DNA from: Thiobacillus sp. | Lineage (GTDB): Bacteria > Pseudomonadota > Gammaproteobacteria > Burkholderiales > Thiobacillaceae | Direction of reading: 5' to 3' | Length of the DNA stretch: 64,000 bases | Assembly (NCBI GenBank): GCA_016124745.1 | Contig: WGNC01000007.1 | Location: forward strand, 62,001 to 126,000 | Shown: in pieces, positions 7,868 through 17,130 of the stretch | How the letters are laid out: the number at the start of each line of letters is the position of its first letter | Numbering within the stretch: the stretch's first letter is position 1 | Notes under the pieces: model-generated | Seen by the model: only the letters and a program-made list of their open reading frames with translations | Database searches by the model: none | What the model was told of the DNA's origin: nothing | Made by a program: the position numbers and the translations under genes

Positions 7868-8515
7868 TCAACCGCCTGATTTTTGAGCCAGCCGGGCCTC
7901 GCGCACTGCAGCAATGTTGTTGCGCCACTTCACCACATTCTTGAAATCGTCAATCAGGGATTTCGGAATGCCATCGAGAATACCCATGGTCAGCCAGTCG
8001 ATGATCCAGTACAGCTTGAGATCGGCAATGGTCAGATTGTTACCGACGATAAAACCGTTACTGCCGTTCGCGGCCAGCACGCGATCGAAGCAATTCATCC
8101 AGAACGGCAAGGTCTCTTCTGCCAGCACCTTGCGCATGTCCATCTTCCTGTCCGTGTCCTGTTCGTGAAGACTGGGCGCCATCAAGCTGTTGATGTCCTC
8201 GCCCACGCCCAGCGCCTCATCCACCTTCAGCGCTTGCAGCGGATCATCCACCGGGTAAAGACCGGCCAGTCGCCCGGCAAAACGCAATATCGCGTTGCTT
8301 TGCGCCACGCACAGCTTGCCATCGGGTGTCTCGATCACCAGCACCGGGATGCCCCCAAAAGGAAACTCGCCGGCCGCGCGACCATCACGGAACTGGTCAT
8401 ATGTCAGGCGCTCATCGACGAAGTCAACGCGGCCGATTCGCAGCGTGTCACGGATTGCCTGTGCGCGACCGGGGAATTCCAGGTAACGCAGGCGAAGGGA
8501 AGTGAATGTGCTCAC
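7868..8515 (-). CDS. Glutathione S-transferase (sigma/alpha-like, GST_N/GST_C)
   Basis: A 215-residue two-domain GST. The N-terminal part reads LRLRYLEFPGRAQAIRDTLR, like eukaryote-type GSTs, then FGGIPVLVIETPDGKLCVAQ and QSNAILRFAGRLAGLYP, the glutathione-binding strand-loop-helix with the conserved SNAI. The C-terminal helical domain includes NNLTIADLKLYWIIDWL, the GST_C signature (LTxAD). The start is a GTG ending at 8515 preceded by AAGGAATC at good spacing. It lies between the intact and the truncated copy of the 126-aa unknown gene. Confidence 0.92.
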   Translation of the reverse strand: MSTFTSLRLRYLEFPGRAQAIRDTLRIGRVDFVDERLTYDQFRDGRAAGEFPFGGIPVLVIETPDGKLCVAQSNAILRFAGRLAGLYPVDDPLQALKVDEALGVGEDINSLMAPSLHEQDTDRKMDMRKVLAEETLPFWMNCFDRVLAANGSNGFIVGNNLTIADLKLYWIIDWLTMGILDGIPKSLIDDFKNVVKWRNNIAAVREARLAQKSGG

Positions 8516-8554
8516 AGCTGATTCCTTGATGGGGCGGGTTGATGAGGCAAAAGT

Positions 8555-8782
8555 CTAGGCCAGAACCGGCGGAAAATTTGTCTGCCCCTGAAGTTTCCTT
8601 GCGTAATTATGGCCCTGGCCGCAAATGAACTCACCGACAAAGAAGTCGGGCGGCTGTTTCTGCAACGCCCGGTGGGTATTGCGGGCCGTGTCGAAACGCT
8701 GCGCCGCAATGTCCAGCTTCCGGAACAGGGCGCTGAAATCGGGGTGGAAGGGGGATTGGATCGGGGAAAAAAGTGTCGTCAT
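8555..8782 (-). pseudogene. Truncated, diverged copy of the 126-aa unknown gene at 7226-7606
   Basis: From the ATG ending at 8782 the frame reads MTTLFSPIQSPFHPDF..., clearly the same as the first about 60 residues of the intact gene (MQTLFSLIESPFPPDF...), including RALQKQPPDFFVGEF in both. After GHNYA the similarity stops and a stop codon follows at 8555, so the second half of the fold is missing. DNA similarity extends over about 180 bases. This is a remnant of a duplication whose copies flank a GST gene. A short product could still be made, but it is unlikely to fold like the intact protein. Confidence 0.8.
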
Positions 8783-8828
8783 GCTGTGTCGGTTGCACTG
8801 GCACCTATATCGCGTCGCCTGTTTCCCG

Positions 8829-9346
8829 CTATTGTCCATCCGCCTTGAATGCTTCATGGAATGCGACGGTTCCTTTCGGAATGGTTCCGTCAAGAGAGAG
8901 CGCGAAGAAAACCTCCGGGGGCACGCCCTCGAGAACGAGTCCAGGCACGTTCCTGAACCCGAATTTTATGTAGTAGTCCGGATCCCCCCCACAAGACAGA
9001 CGCCTCGCGCGCCGAGGCTTGTCAGGCGCGCCAGGCCGGCCTCGATCAGGGCCTTGCCGATGCCCTGCCGCTGGTACGCCGGCAATACGGACACGGGCCC
9101 AAGCCCATACCAGTCCTGGGTGCCGTCCGAAAGGGTCACCGGTGAGAAGGCGATGTGGCCCACCACCCGGCCCTCCGCCTCGGCGACCAGCGACACCGTC
9201 AACGCCCTGGCCGCGCGCAAGGCGGCGACGATGAACTGCTCGGTGTGACCGCTGATCGCCAGGGTCTTGAACGCGGAGACGGTCACCTCCGTGATCGCGT
9301 CAACATCAGCGTCTGTCTCGGGCCTGATGAGAATCGCGGGGTTCAT
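8829..9346 (-). pseudogene. GNAT-family N-acetyltransferase, frameshifted in a G7 tract
   Basis: From the ATG ending at 9346 the frame encodes a GNAT domain: ILIRPETDADVDAITEV, then LVAEAEGRVVGHIAFSPVTL and the acetyl-CoA loop VLPAYQRQGIGKALIEAGL. After GARGVCLVGG it hits a stop at 8966. On the minus strand seven G residues follow CTTGT. Removing two Gs (or adding one) restores the expected LVGDPDYYIKFGFRNVPGL and opens the frame to a TAG at 8829-8831, giving the normal C-terminus of YhbS-like acetyltransferases. The gene is therefore broken, phase-variable, or hit by a sequencing error. About 46 bases separate it from the truncated gene downstream. Confidence 0.85.
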
Positions 9347-9460
9347 GGGGGTCTCGATTCTGAGGTGTGTGCTAAAGGGAGGGGGTGAAAGTGAGGCGCG
9401 AAAGCCTGGTCTGTCCCCCAACCATTATCAGTAAACTGCTTCCTGGCGTAGCGACCACCG

Positions 9461-10933
9461 CTATTTCACCTCGACGATATTCCCCATCTTCCAGGAGCGG
9501 TCGAAGAAGGCCTTGGTGGGCGAGTACCAGCGGAAGTAGGCGAAGAAGCCCTTTTCCGGGTTGGTCTGGATCCAGTTGGCCTCGGGCACGCCGCCGGGCT
9601 TCTTCGGGGAGAACACGAGGCGCACGGAGCCGTCGGCGTTCTTGACGAGCGCCTGGCGGCTGTTGACCTCGGTCTTGCCCTGCGGATTCACGATCATGCA
9701 GCGCGTGTCGTTGTCGTAGAGCACGACCGACCAGAAGTTCAGCATCGGCACGTCTTTCGGCACGATCAGCTCGTAGGTCCTGGCGCCGTCCAACCAGCGG
9801 CCGGCGTCGTCCTTGTACGCAGCGAGATACTGGATGCCGGCGTCGACGAGGTTCTGCGTGCTGGCCTCGGTCACCGTGATGGCCTCGTAGGTGTAGGCGG
9901 TCCGCGCATCGATCTCCATGTGGGTCTTCGCCATCTGGTCGAGCGGGCTCTGCATGAACAGGATGTACTGCCACTGCGACTTCGGATCGTCCGTCCAGTG
10001 CTTGACGGGATCGGGCTTGAGGAAGCTGTTGCCCATCGCCCAGGTTTCGCCGACGAGCGCTGCTTCCTCCAGGATCTTCTTCTGCACGTCGGTGGGATTG
10101 AACGGCTTGCCCTTTTCGATGCCGAGGTTCTTCAGCCCCTGCATCACGGCCATGTCGCGTTCTTCGATCGGATTGAGCTGGATCGCCTGGTGGACCACCT
10201 TCCAGTATTCCAGCCCGCGGGGCTGGTGGCCTTCCCAGTCATGGTTCGGCGCCTCGAAGATCCGGATCCTGGACTCCTGGCCGAGGCCGTGGATCTTGTG
10301 GGCGTTGAGAATGCGCTGCCCTTCGACCGGATCCGGCGTCAGGATGCGGGTGCCGATCAGGACCGTGCTGGTCTTCGACGTGATCACGAAGTCGGCGCCG
10401 TGATTCTCCGGAACCTTCGTACCCTCCAGCACGATCAGGAATTTGCCGCCCTTGCCGCGGTCCGGGCCGACCATGCCGGTATCCGAGACCGGCCGCTGCC
10501 AGAGATCGATGACACCGCCGCCGGTCGGCCCGGGCGGCACCTCGTACATCAGCAGGCCGCCGGTGTCGCTCAGGTCCGCGAAGCTGATGACGTAGGTCGT
10601 CGTGTCGTTCGCGGTGATGATCGGCAGCTTCTGCTCGGTGGTCCGGTAGACGATCAGGTCGCCCGGCTTGCCGCCGAGCGGGCCCAGGTGAGCGTTGCGC
10701 CACTGCATCATGCCGACGGCCGGGATGAAGTGGATGTAGGCCTGCACCGCGCGCTGGTAGTCGATCTCCTCGCGCACGCGTGCGACGGTCTGGTCGGTCG
10801 GATAGCCGTTGGCCTCGAACTCGAGGACCCCGGAGCGGGTCTCCTGGCGGCCGTGCAACTGGGCGTTGGCAACGGGCATCCAAGCGGCGAGCGCGCAAAC
10901 CGACGCAATGACGAGATGATTCCTGGTTTTCAT
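9461..10933 (-). CDS. DUF1254/DUF1214 family exported protein (copy 2)
   Basis: A 490-residue protein with an N-terminal signal peptide (HLVIASVCALAAWMPVANA). Both family domains are seen: an N-terminal DUF1254 region (RAVQAYIHFIPAVGMMQWRN ... ANDTTTYVISFADL) and a C-terminal DUF1214 region (YELIVPKDVPMLNFWSVVLY, then EANWIQTNPEKGFFAYFRWY). Members are exported proteins of unknown function. The start follows its operon partner's stop by 19 bases, so the two DUF1254 genes are co-transcribed. Identity between the copies is low, so the pair is old or was acquired together. Confidence 0.92.
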   Translation of the reverse strand: MKTRNHLVIASVCALAAWMPVANAQLHGRQETRSGVLEFEANGYPTDQTVARVREEIDYQRAVQAYIHFIPAVGMMQWRNAHLGPLGGKPGDLIVYRTTEQKLPIITANDTTTYVISFADLSDTGGLLMYEVPPGPTGGGVIDLWQRPVSDTGMVGPDRGKGGKFLIVLEGTKVPENHGADFVITSKTSTVLIGTRILTPDPVEGQRILNAHKIHGLGQESRIRIFEAPNHDWEGHQPRGLEYWKVVHQAIQLNPIEERDMAVMQGLKNLGIEKGKPFNPTDVQKKILEEAALVGETWAMGNSFLKPDPVKHWTDDPKSQWQYILFMQSPLDQMAKTHMEIDARTAYTYEAITVTEASTQNLVDAGIQYLAAYKDDAGRWLDGARTYELIVPKDVPMLNFWSVVLYDNDTRCMIVNPQGKTEVNSRQALVKNADGSVRLVFSPKKPGGVPEANWIQTNPEKGFFAYFRWYSPTKAFFDRSWKMGNIVEVK

Positions 10934-10952
10934 GGGTCGAGTTCCGTTGGAT

Positions 10953-12353
10953 TCAGCGTTTGGTTACAGGTGGCGGCAGCCAGTCGCCGGTCAGGATCGG
11001 GGCCTGCGGCGAGTAGTGCCGCGTGACGAGGTAGAAGGGACCCTTGGGCGCGGGGAGCCAGTTCGCCCGCTCCTTCGGATGGGTCGGTTCCTCATGCTGG
11101 AGGAAGACCTCGAGCGATCCGTCTTCTCCGTATACGACGCCCTTCGTGCGATCCCCGAACGAGTAGCGGTTAATGGGGTTGGGCACGAAGAGCTGGTTCT
11201 CGGCCGAATACATCGTGACCGACCAAAAGCCATCGACCGGCGGCGGCGGGGCGAAGCGGAGGACGTAGCGGTTGTTGCCGTCGAGCGGCGCGCCGGCACC
11301 GTCGAGGAAAGCAACGTCGTAGGTGCTGATCTCGGCCGGGTTCCACAGCAGCCCTAGCATCGCAGCGCCAGCCGCGAACACTGGATCGCTGCTGATGCGC
11401 TTATCGAGACGGGCGAGTTGCCAGTTGTTGACGATCGGCACGAGGCGCGGCATGCGCTCCGCAATGACCCGGTGCGCATCCGCCGCCGCCCGTTCGAGGC
11501 CGCGCCGCGACTGCGGCGAGAGCTTGTCCCAGTCGAACCCGGTCGCCGGGTCCATGCCGATCTCGCGCAGCCAGCCCGCCATCGCGTCGTCCATCGGGTT
11601 GCCGATGCGCGGCGAGAGCCGCAGCAGCGTGTTCAGGGTCGTGAAGTAGGCCTTTGCGTCGGTCAGTTCGGCGCGGGTGAAGCGCGGGAAGTCGGCCGGG
11701 TTGGGCTTGGGCCGGGTCACTGTGGTCGCGCCCCACTGGCTCAGCGGGACGAGACGGATCTGCTTCTGCAACGCGACTGCCGCCGGCAGATCCGCGTCGC
11801 CGTCCACGGCGATGCGGGGAAGCATCCAGCCGATCGGCGTGCCCATGTCGATCCGCTGCACGCCCTCCGGCAGCACGCCCTGCCATCCCGGCGGACACAG
11901 GGCGAAGGCGCCGCCGCGGGCGCCGACGGTGTCCCACGACAGGTTGGCATCGAAGTCGTGCCGCATGTCGCTGACGGGAACCCAGTACTGCCGGTCACCC
12001 ATCGGCGGGATCACGAGGACGATCGGCTCCGCGCGCAGGTCCAGGAAGGCCCGCAGGTAGATCGTGTCGTTGTTGGGTGTGATGACCCAGTCGTCTTCGC
12101 TCGTGATCAGACGGTCGAAGAGGAAGAACTCGTTCAGCGTCCGGTCGTGGCCGCGCTTCGGGTCGAACGACGTTTCCCAGAGCGTCCGGTAGAGGTCCAT
12201 CAGCGGAAATCCGTTGATGTAGGTCTGAACCCCGATCGCGTAGGCGAGCGCCTCGTCCTGCGCGGGCTCCGTTGCGCGTGCGGGCGCCAACGCGGTGGTC
12301 GCGAGCAACAGGCTGGCAACGAACCAGGCCGCGAATCGATGCAATCTTGACAT
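10953..12353 (-). CDS. DUF1254/DUF1214 family exported protein (copy 1)
   Basis: From the ATG ending at 12353 this is a 466-residue protein with a clear signal peptide (LHRFAAWFVASLLLATTALA ... ARA). The DUF1254 part holds VQTYINGFPLMDLYRTLW and PNNDTIYLRAFLDLR. The DUF1214 part holds APPPPVDGFWSVTMYSAENQ and the typical end GPFYLVTRHYSPQAP. Two ATGs (ending at 12371 and 12353) each follow the same AAGGAGTCA sequence, an 18-base tandem duplication of the start region. The downstream one places the signal peptide best. First gene of a two-gene unit; function unknown. Confidence 0.9.
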   Translation of the reverse strand: MSRLHRFAAWFVASLLLATTALAPARATEPAQDEALAYAIGVQTYINGFPLMDLYRTLWETSFDPKRGHDRTLNEFFLFDRLITSEDDWVITPNNDTIYLRAFLDLRAEPIVLVIPPMGDRQYWVPVSDMRHDFDANLSWDTVGARGGAFALCPPGWQGVLPEGVQRIDMGTPIGWMLPRIAVDGDADLPAAVALQKQIRLVPLSQWGATTVTRPKPNPADFPRFTRAELTDAKAYFTTLNTLLRLSPRIGNPMDDAMAGWLREIGMDPATGFDWDKLSPQSRRGLERAAADAHRVIAERMPRLVPIVNNWQLARLDKRISSDPVFAAGAAMLGLLWNPAEISTYDVAFLDGAGAPLDGNNRYVLRFAPPPPVDGFWSVTMYSAENQLFVPNPINRYSFGDRTKGVVYGEDGSLEVFLQHEEPTHPKERANWLPAPKGPFYLVTRHYSPQAPILTGDWLPPPVTKR

Positions 12354-12371
12354 GACTGACTCCTTCGACAT

Positions 12372-12723
12372 GAATGACTCCTTGCTCAGCTTGCGGCGAT
12401 GCACGAAGCGCACGCTCGCGATTCCCCACCTGGCAGCTCGGTCCCACGACACGACCACTCAGTGCTTTCCAGCCGGCAGGCGTATCCACGTGGTCGAGCA
12501 GGCCACCGCGCGGGTACGATGCGCCGGACGACGCGGTAGACCTGCCGTCGCGGGCAGCTTCCACCGCGCTTCAGCGTCGTGATCATACCGCCATAAGGCA
12601 ATGGCCTGATGCGGCGGCGCAAAAAAAGCGCGACCGATAGCTCGGTCGCGCTCAATCAAAAAAGTCGGTGGCCATTCGTGGGACGAGAAGCCCAACAAGA
12701 AAGGCCTTTTCCCATATCAACTA
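12372..12723. other. Gene-free stretch between DUF1254 operon and htpG
   Basis: About 350 bases without a supportable gene. It holds the 5' leader of the DUF1254 operon on the right-to-left strand and the htpG terminator at 12620-12653. I see no further repeat or regulatory motif. Confidence 0.7.
12620..12653 (-). terminator. Rho-independent terminator of htpG
   Basis: An 11-base perfect stem (AGCGCGACCGA / TCGGTCGCGCT) with a four-base loop is followed on the minus strand by a run of seven T. It lies about 70 bases after the htpG stop codon. Confidence 0.92.
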
Positions 12724-14619
12724 TCAACCAGGCAGCATCGCCAGTAACCCGTTCAACCGCCGCACGAAGCTCGCCGGATCGTCGAGCTGGCCGCCTTCTG
12801 CCAGCAGGGCCTGCTCGAACAGCAGGTTGGCCCAATCCTTAAATCGATCTTCGTCGGATTCGCTGTCGAGCCGCGTGACCAGGGCGTGTGACGGGTTGAT
12901 CTCCAGCGTGGGCTTGACGGTGGGCGCGGCCTGGCCGGCGGCCTTCAAGAGCCGTTCGAGGTTGGCGCTCATGTCGCCTTCTCCGGTGACCAGACAGGCC
13001 GGCGAGTCGGTCAGACGGTGGGTGACGCGGACGTCCTTGACGCGCTCGCCAAGCGTGGTCTTGATGCGCTCGAGCAGCGGCTTCATCGATTCCTCAGCTT
13101 CCTTCTGCGCGGTCTTCTCGGCTTCGTCTTCCAGCGCGCCGAGGTCGAGGCCGCCCTTGGCGACGGACTTGATCGGCTTGCCGTCGAACTCGGTAAGGTT
13201 GCTCATCAGCCATTCGTCGACGCGGTCGGACAGCAGCAGAACTTCGATGCCTTTCTTGCGGAAGATTTCGAGGTGCGGGCTGTGCTGGGCGGCGGCGAAG
13301 CTGTCGGCGGTGATGGTGTAGATGGCTTCCTGGCCTTCTTTCATGCGGCCGATGTAGTCCTTCAGCGACACCACTTGCGCGTTGGTGTCGGTGTGGGTGG
13401 AGGCGAAGCGCAGCAGGGCAGCGATGCGTTCCCTGTTCGCGTAGTCCTCGCCCGGACCTTCCTTCAGCACCTTGCCGAAGGCGTTCCAGAACGTGGCGTA
13501 TTGCTCGGGCTGGTTCTCGGCCAGGTCTTCCAGCAGGCCCAGCACCTTTTTCACCGAGCCGGCCTTGATGGCATCGATGTCGCGGCTCGACTGCAGGATT
13601 TCGCGCGACACATTCAGCGGCAGGTCGGCCGAGTCGATCACGCCGCGCACGAAGCGCAGGTATTGCGGCATCAGCTGCTCGGCGTCGTCCATGATGAAGA
13701 CGCGGCGCACATAGAGCTTGATGCCGTGACGCTTCTCGCGGTCGTAGAGGTCGAACGGCGCGTGCGACGGCACATAAAGGAGCGAGATGTATTCCTGCTT
13801 GCCTTCGACGCGGTTGTGCGACCAGGCCAGCGGCGGCTCGAAGTCGTGGGCGACGTGCTTGTAGAACTCCTGGTATTCCTCGTCGGTGACGTCCTTCTTG
13901 GCACGCGCCCACAGGGCGGAGGCCTTGTTGACGGTTTCGTCATCAATGGTGGGCGTCTCGACGCCGTCCTTCCATTCCGTCTTTTTCATCACGATGGGCA
14001 GGGTGATGTGGTCGGAATAGGTTCGGATGACCGACTTGATTTTCCAGTCGGAGAGGAATTCGTCCTCGCCTTCGCGCAGATGCAGCACGATCTCGGTGCC
14101 GCGGCCGGGCTTGGCCACGGTTTCCAGCGTGTAGTCGCCAGCGCCTGCGGATTCCCAGCGCACGCCGTGCTCGGACGTGAGGCCGGCGCGGCGCGTGGTG
14201 AGCGTGACGCGGTCGGCGACGATGAAGGCGGAGTAGAAGCCGACGCCGAACTGGCCGATCAGCGCGGCGTCCTTCTTCTGGTCGCCGGACAGCTGGCTGA
14301 AGAATTCGCGGGTGCCGGATTTTGCAATGGTGCCGATGTGCTCGATGACTTCCTGGCGGCTCATGCCGATGCCGTTGTCGCTGATCGTCAGCGTGCGCGC
14401 ATCACGGTCGACGGCGACGCGGATCTTGAGCTCGGGGTCGTTCTCGAACAGCGCGCCGTCACTCAGTCCTTCGAAGCGCAGCTTGTCGGCGGCGTCGGAT
14501 GCGTTGGAAATCAGTTCGCGCAGGAAAATGTCCTTGTTGGAATACAAGGAATGGATCATCAGCTGCAGCAGCTGCTTGACTTCTGCCTGGAAGCCCAGGG
14601 TTTCTTTGGTGGCGGACAT
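12724..14619 (-). CDS. htpG: Molecular chaperone HtpG (bacterial Hsp90)
   Basis: A 631-residue ATP-dependent chaperone. The GHKL nucleotide-binding domain shows [36 protein letters not shown] and [15 protein letters not shown]; the middle domain has [20 protein letters not shown] and [18 protein letters not shown]. The C-terminal dimer region ends near [10 protein letters not shown]. The ATG ending at 14619 is followed by the canonical N-terminus ([20 protein letters not shown]) and preceded by GGGAGATCAAGG. A sigma-32-type promoter lies at 14652-14679 and a strong terminator follows the gene, so it is a single-gene heat-shock unit. Confidence 0.98.
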   Translation of the reverse strand: MSATKETLGFQAEVKQLLQLMIHSLYSNKDIFLRELISNASDAADKLRFEGLSDGALFENDPELKIRVAVDRDARTLTISDNGIGMSRQEVIEHIGTIAKSGTREFFSQLSGDQKKDAALIGQFGVGFYSAFIVADRVTLTTRRAGLTSEHGVRWESAGAGDYTLETVAKPGRGTEIVLHLREGEDEFLSDWKIKSVIRTYSDHITLPIVMKKTEWKDGVETPTIDDETVNKASALWARAKKDVTDEEYQEFYKHVAHDFEPPLAWSHNRVEGKQEYISLLYVPSHAPFDLYDREKRHGIKLYVRRVFIMDDAEQLMPQYLRFVRGVIDSADLPLNVSREILQSSRDIDAIKAGSVKKVLGLLEDLAENQPEQYATFWNAFGKVLKEGPGEDYANRERIAALLRFASTHTDTNAQVVSLKDYIGRMKEGQEAIYTITADSFAAAQHSPHLEIFRKKGIEVLLLSDRVDEWLMSNLTEFDGKPIKSVAKGGLDLGALEDEAEKTAQKEAEESMKPLLERIKTTLGERVKDVRVTHRLTDSPACLVTGEGDMSANLERLLKAAGQAAPTVKPTLEINPSHALVTRLDSESDEDRFKDWANLLFEQALLAEGGQLDDPASFVRRLNGLLAMLPG

Positions 14620-14651
14620 GCCTTGATCTCCCTTAAAACAAACACAACCCG

Positions 14652-14679
14652 AAATTGGGGCGGGGGGAAGGTTTTCAAG
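14652..14679 (-). promoter_or_regulatory. Sigma-32 (heat-shock) type promoter of htpG
   Basis: On the minus strand CTTGAAA is followed after 12 bases by CCCCAATTT, close to the RpoH consensus (CTTGAAA and CCCCATnT), about 33 bases upstream of the htpG start codon. The match and the chaperone target support each other; transcription was not measured. Confidence 0.72.
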
Positions 14680-14702
14680 GCCTGGCCCTGTCATTCTGGT
14701 AC

Positions 14703-14976
14703 ACGCCTGAATGAGTGGCTGTCCTTCAACAAGCTCAGGACGAACGGGCTAAGCGGGCAGGTTCCGGCATGCACTTTCATCCTGGTGCACGCCTGACTGA
14801 GTGGCTGTCCTTCAACAAGCTCAGGACGAACGGACTAAGCGGGCAGGGTCCGGCGTGCACTTTCATCTAGCCACTGCAAGCCTAGGACGAACGGACCAAA
14901 TGGGCGGGCTCTGGCATGCGCCTTTGTCCAACCACCGTTCGGGCTCAGCTTGTCGAAGCCCCTTGTGCACGAAGGG
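14703..14976. repeat. Tandem 86-bp repeats carrying REP-like motifs, about 2.7 copies
   Basis: Two nearly identical 86-base units begin at 14703 and 14789 (both ACGCCTGA...). Each contains CTTCAACAAGCTCAGGACGA and then ACGG. A third, degraded unit follows from about 14875, and the block ends with the same motif inverted (CCGTTCGGGCTCAGCTTGTC at 14935-14954). The whole stretch between htpG and ppk1 (14680-15001) holds no gene. The motif recurs near 36.9, 48.3 and 62.2 kb. Confidence 0.9.
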
Positions 14977-15001
14977 CAAATCAGGCCCAGTCCAGGCAGG
15001 C

Positions 15002-17068
15002 CTATTTCTGCTTGCTCAGCAAGGCCAGCAGTTCGGCCTGGGCGCTGTAGGGCTTGGCGCGGCGCAAGCTGCGGCGCCGGTAGCTGCCGTCGGCATGCAT
15101 GTCCCATGCCTGCACGTTGTCGCGCAGGTATGGCTTGAGGCCCTCGGCGATGACGCGTTTCTTCAACTTGGGGTTGAGGACAGGAAAGCCGGTTTCGATG
15201 CGACGGAAGAAGTTGCGATCCATCCAGTCCGCCGACGACAGATAGACGTTATCCTCGCCGTCGCTCTTGAAATAGAAGATCCGGGTGTGTTCGAGGAAAC
15301 GTCCGACGACCGAGCGCACCCGAATGTTCTCGGACAATCCCGGGATGCCGGGGCGCAGCGCACAGACGCCGCGGATGATAAGGCTAATCTTAACGCCGGC
15401 CTGCGAGGCGGCATAGAGCGCCGCGATGACCTGCGGCTCCAGTAGCGCGTTCATCTTGGCGACGATGGCGGCGGGCCTGCCGGCCGCTGCCAGTTCGGCT
15501 TCATGGTTGATTGCGGCGACGACTTCGCTGTGCAGCGTGAACGGCGACTGCCACAGGCGCTTGAGCTTGCCTGCTTTGCCGAGGCCTGTGATCTGGGTGA
15601 ACAGGCTGCCGACATCGGCGGTGATGGTCTCGTCGCAGGTCAACAGCCCGAAATCGGTGTACAGGCGCGCGGTTCGCGCGTGGTAGTTGCCGGTGCCGAG
15701 ATGGGCATAGCGCTTGAGTTCGCCATCCTCGCGTCGGATCACGAGTGCGAGCTTCGCATGCGTCTTGTGGCCCACCACGCCGTACACGACATGCGCGCCG
15801 ACTTCTTCGAGCCTGGCCGCCCAGTTGATATTGGCTTCCTCGTCGAAGCGCGCCATCAGTTCGACTACCACGGTAATTTCCTTGCCCGACTGCGCGGCGC
15901 GGATCAGTGCCATCATCAGCTTGGAGTCGGTTCCGGTGCGGTAGACGGTCTGGCGGATGGCTACCACGTTGGGGTCGGCAGCCGCCTGCTCGATGAAATC
16001 GATCACCGGCTGGAAGGACTCGAACGGATGATGCAGCAGGATGTCGCCCTTCCTGATCTGAAGAAAGATGTCTTCCTTGTTGGAAAGCCGCGTGGGCAGC
16101 GCAGGAGTGAACGGCGTGAACTTGAGTTCCGGCCGGTCGACCCAGTCGGGTACCTGCATCAGGCGTACCAGATTGACCGGGCCATGCACCTGGTAAAGAT
16201 CGTCGCGCTCAAGCTCGAACTGTTCGAGCAGGAAAGTCATCATCGATTCGGAACAGTTGTCGGCGACCTCCAGCCGCACTGCGGCCCCGAAGTTGCGCTG
16301 CGGCAGTTCGCCCTGCAATGCTTCGCGCAGGTTCTTGTTCTCCTCGTCGTCGACGAACAGGTCCGAGTTGCGGGTGACCCGAAACTGGTAGCATCCTTCC
16401 ACCGTCATCCCCGCAAAGAGTTCGCCGACATGGGCGTGCAGGATCGACGACAGGAACACGAAGCCGTATTCGCAGCCGGCGATTTCTTCCGGCATGCGGA
16501 TCACGCGCGGCAGTGCGCGCGGTGCCTGCACCACGGCGGCGCCTGAATTGCGGCCGAAGGCGTCGCGTCCGGACAGCTCGATCGCGAAGTTGAGGCTCTT
16601 GTTGAGCACGCGCGGGAAGGGATGCGAGGGATCGAGCCCGACCGGTGTCAGAACCGGCATCAACTCGCGCAGGAAATAGTTTCGGATCCATGCAGCCTGG
16701 GCTTCGTTCCACTGCGTGCGGCGAATGAAATGGATCCCGCGCTCGGCCAGTTCGGGGATGATGTCCTTGTTGAAGAGTTCGTATTGCCGGGCTACCAGTG
16801 CATGCGCGGTTTCCGAGACGGCATGGTATTGCTGGCCCGGCGTCATGCCGTCCGCCGAGCACTGGGTCGAGTCGGCGCGGATCTGTTCCTTCAGGCCCGC
16901 GACCCGTACCTCGAAGAACTCGTCCATGTTGCTGGAGACGATGCAGAGGAACTTCAGGCGCTCCAGCAAGGGCATGTCGGGATCGTCTGCCTGCGCCAGC
17001 ACGCGGCGCTGAAAGGCGAGGATGCCGAGTTCGCGATTGATAAGGGTGTCGGGGCTGGGGAGGTTCAT
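15002..17068 (-). CDS. ppk1: Polyphosphate kinase 1
   Basis: This 688-residue enzyme makes polyphosphate from ATP. Domain order is N-terminal (INRELGILAFQRRVLAQADD, SSNMDEFFEVRVAGLKEQI), middle PPK domain, then two phospholipase-D-like catalytic domains. The autophosphorylated histidine lies in VVGHKTHAKLALVIRRE, and HLGTGNYHARTARLYTDFG and GRFLEHTRIFYFKSDG complete the active site. The start codon at 17068 opens with the family-typical N-terminus. It is divergent from the CYTH-CHAD gene across a 62-base gap, suggesting shared regulation of polyphosphate metabolism. Confidence 0.97.
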   Translation of the reverse strand: MNLPSPDTLINRELGILAFQRRVLAQADDPDMPLLERLKFLCIVSSNMDEFFEVRVAGLKEQIRADSTQCSADGMTPGQQYHAVSETAHALVARQYELFNKDIIPELAERGIHFIRRTQWNEAQAAWIRNYFLRELMPVLTPVGLDPSHPFPRVLNKSLNFAIELSGRDAFGRNSGAAVVQAPRALPRVIRMPEEIAGCEYGFVFLSSILHAHVGELFAGMTVEGCYQFRVTRNSDLFVDDEENKNLREALQGELPQRNFGAAVRLEVADNCSESMMTFLLEQFELERDDLYQVHGPVNLVRLMQVPDWVDRPELKFTPFTPALPTRLSNKEDIFLQIRKGDILLHHPFESFQPVIDFIEQAAADPNVVAIRQTVYRTGTDSKLMMALIRAAQSGKEITVVVELMARFDEEANINWAARLEEVGAHVVYGVVGHKTHAKLALVIRREDGELKRYAHLGTGNYHARTARLYTDFGLLTCDETITADVGSLFTQITGLGKAGKLKRLWQSPFTLHSEVVAAINHEAELAAAGRPAAIVAKMNALLEPQVIAALYAASQAGVKISLIIRGVCALRPGIPGLSENIRVRSVVGRFLEHTRIFYFKSDGEDNVYLSSADWMDRNFFRRIETGFPVLNPKLKKRVIAEGLKPYLRDNVQAWDMHADGSYRRRSLRRAKPYSAQAELLALLSKQK

Positions 17069-17130
17069 GGTCTAGTATCTGTGTAGATTGTAATGATAAG
17101 GGTCTGGCCTGATCCTGACATGACAGACAT

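Noticed and set aside
13018-14796. 592-codon open frame antisense to htpG
   Set aside because: It is the mirror of a well-supported gene in a G+C-rich genome, where antisense frames often stay open. Its translation is low-complexity, with no recognisable family.
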